Origin: an uncultured Clostridia bacterium
Lineage (GTDB): Bacteria > Bacillota > Clostridia > Christensenellales > Borkfalkiaceae
Assembly: GCA_905235815.1 (NCBI GenBank)
Contig: CAJOMT010000045.1
Span: 1 to 9,558, forward strand
Length of the DNA stretch: 9,558 nt
Direction of reading: 5' to 3'
A program made the translations under genes and the position numbers. The notes under the pieces were generated by a model. The model did no database searches. It saw only the letters and a list, made by a program, of their open reading frames with translations, and was not told the DNA's origin. Shown piece after piece: positions 1 to 5,143 of the stretch (position 1 is its first letter; every line of letters starts with the position of its first letter).

Positions 1-450
1 GGCGGTAGATATGATATTGCTCTCAATGGTTCCGGCGGAGATGGGTTCAGGTTTACTTGGAGCGCTGCCTATCACGTTCAAAAAGCAGTCAGATTTATAG
101 GACTATGCGATAGCGCCGTAACAGGATATACCAACGGAGAGCTTGTCTTGATTAAATTTTCAGATGAAGACGATGAAATTCCGGTTTCTGATTTGTCCGA
201 GCTTGAACTGAGATTTTTCGCCAATAACTTTATTATAGACGGTTTATCGACAAGATTATCGAATTACGATAAAATAGAATATATCCGTATCAAACAGGGG
301 TTTGTATGGTATACGGCGGACGCAGATTATTGGGGAGGAGCCACAGCCGCTTCGATATCTGACTATTACGTTTGTCCTGAATACGTCGTTGCGAGTGATC
401 TTTACTTCGGTATTAAAAGCGGCAACGTTTACCGCTACGTCGACGGCATA
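1..450 (+). repeat. Surface-protein module, copy 1
   Basis: First copy of an approximately 150-residue module repeated at 913-1350. Shared landmarks are GYTNG[EQ]LV, an acidic KF-x-D/E-D stretch, an L-x-FF strand, [IV]EY[IV]-I-[KR]QGFVWYTAD, GG, and [VT][AT][ST]DLY[FI]G, ending at GIS just before an Ig-like domain. The WYTAD segment is also nearly identical at DNA level. I do not recognise it as a named family. The window may cut off its N-terminal edge. Confidence 0.8.
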
Positions 451-2970
451 TCGGTAAATAACGCTCAGTCCGCATACGCGCCCGAGCAAGGCATAGATCT
501 GTCCGCTTTAACCGTAACCGGAACTTATAAAGACGGCGCTCCGATAAGCGCATTCAATCCTACGGCGAGTATGCTTTCGGCTACTTCTTCGCAAAGTGAA
601 GTCGGCGAGCAGACGATAACGGTAACCTATTACAACGCTTCGGCATCGTTCGATATAGTCGTTCGCACAATCAAATCGATCAGAATAGACGAGAACGCCA
701 AGACCGAGTATTACCCCGGACAGGAAATAGACGTTACGGCAATATCTTTGACTCAGGTTTATACTGACGGCTCCGAAGTTAGCGGTATACACCCGTCGGC
801 GAGTATGCTTTCGAGCGCACGCGCAGGATTTACTACGGGTAGTCAAACGATATCGGTAACACTCGGCGAATTTACGGAAACTTTCGATATAACCGTTTCG
901 GCTTCCCTTTTCGGCGGAGTAACGTATAATACGACCGCCACTTCCGATACGGACTTTACGATAGCCGTTTCGACGCGCGGAACGACAATTTACGCGCTGA
1001 GTTATATACAAAATTTGCAAAGCGCAAAGGAAGGATATACAAACGGCCAACTGGTTGAAGTAAAGTTTGAGGATAACGATTCTCCCGTCGCCCTTTCCGA
1101 CAAAAGTATGAGCGCAATAGACTTGGCGTTTTTCGGAGACGGACAGATAAGGCTCAGATACGCAAACAATTTAGGCGCCGTGGAATACGTTATAATTCGT
1201 CAAGGTTTCGTATGGTATACGGCGGACGGCAATCATTACGGCGGAACAGACGTTTCTTCCTCCTATACTGTGGTTCCGAGCATCGTAGTTACGACGGATC
1301 TCTATATCGGCGCATACGACAATAAAATAGTAAAGCCCGTAAGTGGTATTTCCGCAAACGTACCGGCAGAACACAATATGAAATATGCCGCAAACGGCGA
1401 GTTTGACGTTACAGGCGTAACCGTTACGGTAGACTATTTAGATCCGAACGAATCTGATGCCGATATAGCTATAACATCTTCTATGGTCAGCGCAATAGCA
1501 TGGGACGGTAGTAATGGTTCCGTTACCGTTAATTATATGGGTAAAACTTGTGAAATCAACGGTTTAACGCTTGTAACCGATGCGTTTGCCGCAGTTCAAC
1601 TTTCGCTCGACGGCGATATAGGTATGCATATATACGTAGTATCTGCGCAAGACAGTCTTGAAACAAAAAGCGGTATTGTAGGAACGGCTTGCGTATATAA
1701 CGGTCTCCCTGCGTTTAAGTTTACCGTAAGAGTTAATCCGAAAGATTATAATACGGCAATTACTTTTGATTTCGACGATATTGATATTTCGGCAAGTTAT
1801 GCTGTTGCGGATATTATTTCGACGTATAAATCCGCTTATTCGGAATATACTTCGCTCGGGACGTTAGTTCGTTCACTCGAATCTTATTGCGCAGCTGCCA
1901 CCGCTTATTTCGGCGGTGAAACGGTTGAAGAGCCGAGCGCAGACGTAACTATAAGCGACGATTACAGAGCGGAGATTTCCGGCAGTGACGGCGACATAAC
2001 CGTCGGAACGTCGCTTACGCTCGAATCCAATACTTCCATTCTAATCTATTTCCAAGCGGACAGTATTGACGGTAAGACTTTCAGCGTAAACGGTACGACG
2101 GTAACGCCGACAGTTTATAATAGTGACGAAAATATTTATCTTATCAAGATACAAAACGTTTCAGCAAAGGGACTTAACGACGCTTATACGGTAGTGGTAG
2201 GCGGATACACTGTAAAATACAGCGCTTTGAGTTACGCATACGTTGCGCAAAATTCCGGAAACGATAACTTGGTAAATCTCGTAAAACACCTTTATAACTA
2301 TAACGTCGCTGCGGACAGGTATTTTGATGAAACCAAGCGCGGCATAACGATAGACGGAGTTGATAATGCCCGTTACGTCGTTGACGGAAAGGTATATAGA
2401 AGCGCAGAACTCGATAACGTTACCGAAGACGGTATAGCGTATGCGACTACAACTTTGGGAATAAAGACCGAACTCGATTTAAGAGGTCTTAACGGCAACG
2501 GCAACGTGCTTGAAAGTTCCGCTTTGACGGGCGCGGAATATATCAATGCGCAAATCGCTTGGTACGAGGGCGCTATACCCGAAAAAGGGGCGGCAAACGG
2601 CGAAGCAACCAATAATCTTCGAGACGCAATAAAAGTTTTTGCCGACGAAGATAATTATCCGATTATTTTCCACTGCTCCGCAGGCAGGGACAGAACGGGT
2701 ACTCTCGCAATACTTTTAGAGGGAGTTTTAGGTTGGAGCAAAGAGGATATTTTAAGAGATTTTGAACTTACGCTTTACGCCACACAGCACTCCGCCGAGC
2801 AAAAAGAATTATATTTAGGATATTTTAACGATACTTATAACGCAATATTAGAGCGATTTGCTTCTGACGGTGAAGACTTTCAAACTGCCTGCGAAAATCT
2901 GATGTTGCAGATAGGCGTCACTGCGGACGAGATATCTTCTATAAGAACGTTGCTTGCGGAAAATGTTTGA
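1..2970 (+). CDS. Large modular surface protein with Big_3-like domains and a C-terminal PtpB-like tyrosine phosphatase domain (5' partial)
   Basis: The frame is open from base 1, so the N-terminus, including any signal peptide, lies outside; the TTG at 148 is an internal Leu codon, not a start. Visible residues (989, counted from base 1): an unrecognised module (1-150), two Ig-like domains of Big_3 type (about 151-225 and 226-301, both with a TASML/SASML motif and an SQTI or EQTI strand), a second copy of the first module (305-450), and a third Ig-like domain (451-526). Next come two related beta/helical modules (about 529-640 and 645-777), ending in AATAYF and AADRYF, like modules in clostridial surface proteins. 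The last about 210 residues are a Y_phosphatase3 (PtpB-like) domain: YRSAEL at 2395-2412, DLR at 2476-2484, and the P-loop HCSAGRDRTG at 2671-2700 (catalytic Cys892, Arg898, and Asp897 as in the PtpB loop). The likely role is dephosphorylation of phosphotyrosine, phosphoserine or phosphoinositide outside the cell; substrate and export are inferred. It is first in an apparent operon with the two small genes downstream. Confidence 0.85.
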   Translation, partial: GGRYDIALNGSGGDGFRFTWSAAYHVQKAVRFIGLCDSAVTGYTNGELVLIKFSDEDDEIPVSDLSELELRFFANNFIIDGLSTRLSNYDKIEYIRIKQGFVWYTADADYWGGATAASISDYYVCPEYVVASDLYFGIKSGNVYRYVDGISVNNAQSAYAPEQGIDLSALTVTGTYKDGAPISAFNPTASMLSATSSQSEVGEQTITVTYYNASASFDIVVRTIKSIRIDENAKTEYYPGQEIDVTAISLTQVYTDGSEVSGIHPSASMLSSARAGFTTGSQTISVTLGEFTETFDITVSASLFGGVTYNTTATSDTDFTIAVSTRGTTIYALSYIQNLQSAKEGYTNGQLVEVKFEDNDSPVALSDKSMSAIDLAFFGDGQIRLRYANNLGAVEYVIIRQGFVWYTADGNHYGGTDVSSSYTVVPSIVVTTDLYIGAYDNKIVKPVSGISANVPAEHNMKYAANGEFDVTGVTVTVDYLDPNESDADIAITSSMVSAIAWDGSNGSVTVNYMGKTCEINGLTLVTDAFAAVQLSLDGDIGMHIYVVSAQDSLETKSGIVGTACVYNGLPAFKFTVRVNPKDYNTAITFDFDDIDISASYAVADIISTYKSAYSEYTSLGTLVRSLESYCAAATAYFGGETVEEPSADVTISDDYRAEISGSDGDITVGTSLTLESNTSILIYFQADSIDGKTFSVNGTTVTPTVYNSDENIYLIKIQNVSAKGLNDAYTVVVGGYTVKYSALSYAYVAQNSGNDNLVNLVKHLYNYNVAADRYFDETKRGITIDGVDNARYVVDGKVYRSAELDNVTEDGIAYATTTLGIKTELDLRGLNGNGNVLESSALTGAEYINAQIAWYEGAIPEKGAANGEATNNLRDAIKVFADEDNYPIIFHCSAGRDRTGTLAILLEGVLGWSKEDILRDFELTLYATQHSAEQKELYLGYFNDTYNAILERFASDGEDFQTACENLMLQIGVTADEISSIRTLLAENV
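913..1350 (+). repeat. Surface-protein module, copy 2
   Basis: Second copy of the module at 1-450, again ending at GIS and again followed directly by an Ig-like domain. The pair module plus Ig-like domain therefore behaves as the duplicated unit. Copy 1 is followed by two Ig-like domains and copy 2 by one. Confidence 0.8.
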
Positions 2971-2985
2971 TGGGAGGGATGATAT

Positions 2986-3120
2986 ATGAAAAGGGCATAC
3001 GATGAGCCTATATTATTGATTATTAGTTTGAAAGAAGATATACTTATGGCAAGTGTAGATACTTGGGGCGAATTTGTCGAGAGCGGAGAAAATGACTTGC
3101 CCATTCTTCCTTGGTCTTAA
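2986..3120 (+). CDS. 44-residue small protein, unknown function
   Basis: ATG at 2986 has a good Shine-Dalgarno (GGAGG, 2973-2977) eight bases upstream, and the gene starts 15 bases after the phosphatase stop codon. It reads MKRAYDEPILLIISLKEDIL and continues MASVDTWGEFVESGENDLPI-LPWS. There is no signal peptide or membrane segment. The start (Met-Lys-x-x-Tyr-x-x-Pro followed by a hydrophobic stretch and an acidic DI/DV turn) resembles very short proteins common in gut Firmicutes and Bacteroidetes with openings like MKKxYxxPxxxV; their function is unknown to me, and the resemblance is from memory, not a search. The last 18 residues resemble the end of the lipoprotein encoded 16 bases downstream. 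The position between surface-protein genes suggests a cell-envelope link. That it is a real gene rests on the ribosome binding site, spacing and shared C-terminal tail. Confidence 0.7.
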   Translation: MKRAYDEPILLIISLKEDILMASVDTWGEFVESGENDLPILPWS

Positions 3121-3136
3121 ACTCAAAGGTGAAATT

Positions 3137-3403
3137 ATGAAAAAAATATTTATAGTTATTTTATCTCTGATATGTTTGTTGTCCTTTTGCGCTTGTTTAA
3201 GCGGTGGCGAATCGAGCCCGCAAAAGGAAAGCGAAACCACGTCAATATCCGACACGTCCGAAACGGATATAGAAAGTATATCCGAAACAGATGGCGAAAG
3301 TGAATCTGAAACGGATAGCGAAAGCGAGTCTGAAACGGATAGCGAATGGATGGAGATAATTGACGAAAGCGACAACACTTTACCCATTGTTCCATTAGGC
3401 TGA
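3137..3403 (+). CDS. Small Ser/Glu/Asp-rich repeat lipoprotein
   Basis: The chosen ATG at 3137 has an AGGTGA site (3127-3132) just upstream and gives a classical lipoprotein signal: Lys-Lys, a hydrophobic core, then SFCAC with Cys20 as the likely lipidated residue (Cys18 would be a poorer choice). An upstream in-frame start at 3074 would bury the signal peptide inside the neighbouring gene and is rejected. After the Cys comes a flexible acidic region, including four 8-residue repeats (SETDIESI, SETDGESE, SETDSESE, SETDSEWM; residues 41-72), like Ser-Asp/Ser-Glu spacers of surface proteins, which can be phosphorylated or glycosylated. The protein ends in WMEIIDESDNTLPIVPLG, similar to the tail of the 44-residue protein upstream. 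There is no folded domain, so it may be a tether or carrier of the tail. It is the last gene before the terminator at 3429. Confidence 0.82.
   Translation: MKKIFIVILSLICLLSFCACLSGGESSPQKESETTSISDTSETDIESISETDGESESETDSESESETDSEWMEIIDESDNTLPIVPLG
3257..3352 (+). repeat. Four tandem 24-bp repeats coding SETDxExx
   Basis: The copies are 3257-3280, 3281-3304, 3305-3328 and 3329-3352. The last two share an identical 15-base core (CTGAAACGGATAGCG). The last copy runs into the conserved C-terminal tail (its final codons are Trp and Met). Exact 24-bp units can gain or lose copies without shifting the frame, so the spacer length may vary between strains. Confidence 0.85.
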
Positions 3404-3428
3404 TATTATTAAATATCAAATTTTAACC

Positions 3429-3486
3429 GTTATGGGAATGATTGTATCAAACAGGTACGATTATTCCCATAACTACTATTTTTTTT
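3429..3486 (+). terminator. Intrinsic terminator between the surface-protein operon and the glycosidase operon
   Basis: An 18-bp stem (3429-3446 with 3456-3473, two G-U pairs) around a 9-base loop is followed by TACTA and eight T (3479-3486). It ends the operon upstream. Because the next gene's ribosome binding site begins five bases after the T run, it also lies in the leader of any transcript entering the glycosidase genes and could act as an attenuator. Confidence 0.88.
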
Positions 3487-3490
3487 GTAC

Positions 3491-3496
3491 AGGAGA
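3491..3496 (+). promoter_or_regulatory. Ribosome binding site that sets the GH78 start
   Basis: AGGAGA lies nine bases before the ATG at 3506. An in-frame TTG at 3485 overlaps the terminator T run and lies upstream of this site, so it is not the start. Confidence 0.8.
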
Positions 3497-3505
3497 AAAA
3501 CAAAT

Positions 3506-5143
3506 ATGTGCGGCAACAATATTCTTCCGGTAAAAGTTATAAAATGTGACGGTAATATTTCCAATCAAGAGGTTTTACTTAAAGAAAAAGTCATGCAAAT
3601 TTCCGTTGCACAGTCTTATGAAGAATTTGCGACTATAAGCGGAAAGACTTATATTATCTTTGATTTCGGCAAAGAAATATCCGGCGGAGTAAGAGTAATA
3701 ACGTATAATGCGGACGGAGAGAAAAAAGTAAGATTGCGTTTCGGCGAATCCGTATCCGAAACCTGCGCCGAAATAGGCGAAGACAATGCGACCAACGACC
3801 ACTCTTTAAGAGATTTTACCGTAGAGTTGCAGAGTTATTCGGATATGACTTTCGGCAATACGGGTTTCAGATTTTTGAGAACAGATACGGAGGAAAATTG
3901 TACTATAAAACTCTATGCTTTAACCGCCGTAAGCGATATCGACGAAAGACAGCAGATAGGCAAGTTTTCGTGCGATGATAAACTGATAAACGAGATTTGG
4001 GACACTGCCGCTTATACCCTGCGGCTATGTATACATAACGGATATTTTTGGGACGGCATAAAGCGAGACAGACTCGTATGGATAGGAGATTTGAATTGCG
4101 AAATGAATTCTGCGTACTGTCTATACGGCGATATGCCCGAAATCAGGAATTGCCTTGATTTTGCCGAAAAAGAGGGCTCGAAAATAGAGTGGATAAACGG
4201 AATACCTATGTTCTCGCTTTGGTGGCTGATCGATTTATATGAAGATTATCTTCATACCGGCGAAACAGATTATGCAAAAAATAAACTTCCGTTTATCAAT
4301 AAAATTTTATCCGACACCGAAAAATGTGTGGATATAGACGGAAATACGTTTTTTCCGTACAATTTCATAGATTGGACTTCACATTATATGGACGGCGAAA
4401 GCAACGCTAAAAGAGAAGATGAACTTATCGGCGTCAACTTCTTAACGCAAATCGCCGTAAACGCTGCGAAATTGCTTTTAACAGCGTTATGCGAAGACTA
4501 TTCTTTATGCGATGAAATGTTACGCCGTTTAAAACGTAAACATTCGGCGGTGAATGAATTTAAGCAGGCTGCTGCGCTTTCGGTTTTAGCGGGCGACACG
4601 TCTGAAAGCGCGTTAAAAGTTTTGTTGTCGGATATATACGAGGGGCAATCGTCTTTCTTTATGTATTATACGCTCAGCGCAATGGCGAAAGTAGGTAAAT
4701 ATTCTGACGCTTTAAACGTAATGAGAAAGTATTACGGCGGTATGCTTTCGCTCGGGGCGACTTCGTTCTGGGAAGATTTCGATATTGGTTTCGGAGAAAA
4801 ATGTCGCCGAATAGACGAGTGGCAACAAAGCGAAGAAACTGATTTCCACAGGAAATTCGGCATTCACTGTTATAAAGGGTTCCGTCATAGTTTATGTCAC
4901 GGTTGGTCGAGCGGCGTAATACCGTATATAGTTCGTAATATTGTCGGTATCAGGTTTATAGGCGCAGGTCAAGAAGAATTTGAAATAGACGCTCATTTAT
5001 GCGGTCTTAAAGAGGTAAAGAGCGTTTATCCGACGAAATACGGCAATATTGAAATAGAATACAAAGTTATCGACGGCAACCTCGAAAAAACAATAAACTA
5101 TCCGTCTGAACTTAAATTAAAAGATATAAAGATAGAATTATGA
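3506..5143 (+). CDS. GH78-type six-hairpin glycosidase, putative alpha-L-rhamnosidase
   Basis: A 545-residue protein without signal peptide, so probably cytoplasmic. The N-terminal beta-sandwich (about 1-150, with FDFGKEISGGVRV and LRFGES) matches the domain preceding the catalytic barrel in bacterial alpha-L-rhamnosidases. An (alpha/alpha)6 catalytic domain follows (about 155-460), then a C-terminal beta domain. The family motif DCPxRERLGWTGD appears here as DGIKRDRLVWIGD (Asp183 to Asp195), and the candidate base is Glu423 in GATSFWED. In characterised GH78 enzymes the middle acidic residue of the motif is the Glu general acid; here it is Asp188. The protein is shorter than the usual 900-1000 residues because accessory N-terminal beta domains are absent. 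It overlaps the next gene by 4 bp (ATGA), which implies translational coupling. It likely removes terminal rhamnose from imported oligosaccharides; another sugar specificity is possible given the altered motif. Confidence 0.82.
   Translation: MCGNNILPVKVIKCDGNISNQEVLLKEKVMQISVAQSYEEFATISGKTYIIFDFGKEISGGVRVITYNADGEKKVRLRFGESVSETCAEIGEDNATNDHSLRDFTVELQSYSDMTFGNTGFRFLRTDTEENCTIKLYALTAVSDIDERQQIGKFSCDDKLINEIWDTAAYTLRLCIHNGYFWDGIKRDRLVWIGDLNCEMNSAYCLYGDMPEIRNCLDFAEKEGSKIEWINGIPMFSLWWLIDLYEDYLHTGETDYAKNKLPFINKILSDTEKCVDIDGNTFFPYNFIDWTSHYMDGESNAKREDELIGVNFLTQIAVNAAKLLLTALCEDYSLCDEMLRRLKRKHSAVNEFKQAAALSVLAGDTSESALKVLLSDIYEGQSSFFMYYTLSAMAKVGKYSDALNVMRKYYGGMLSLGATSFWEDFDIGFGEKCRRIDEWQQSEETDFHRKFGIHCYKGFRHSLCHGWSSGVIPYIVRNIVGIRFIGAGQEEFEIDAHLCGLKEVKSVYPTKYGNIEIEYKVIDGNLEKTINYPSELKLKDIKIEL

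Noticed and set aside
148..150. TTG as the start of the phosphatase surface protein
   Set aside because: The frame is open back to base 1, there is no ribosome binding site, and the codon falls inside the duplicated module (GELVLIKF), so it is an internal Leu.
508..1050. Long minus-strand open frames opposite the surface protein and the lipoprotein
   Set aside because: They lie fully antisense to well-supported genes, have low-complexity or unlikely composition, and lack ribosome binding sites; they reflect codon bias of the + strand genes.
3074..3136. Upstream extension of the lipoprotein to an earlier start
   Set aside because: It would overlap the 44-residue gene and place residues before a clear lipoprotein signal peptide; the ATG at 3137 has its own ribosome binding site.
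3117..3400. LPXTG-type sortase signal in the LPIVPLG and LPILPWS tails
   Set aside because: The motif is at the very C-terminus, with no following hydrophobic segment or positive tail, and neither protein has the required layout.
3485..3505. TTG at 3485 as the GH78 start
   Set aside because: It lies in the terminator T run and before the AGGAGA site that serves the ATG at 3506.
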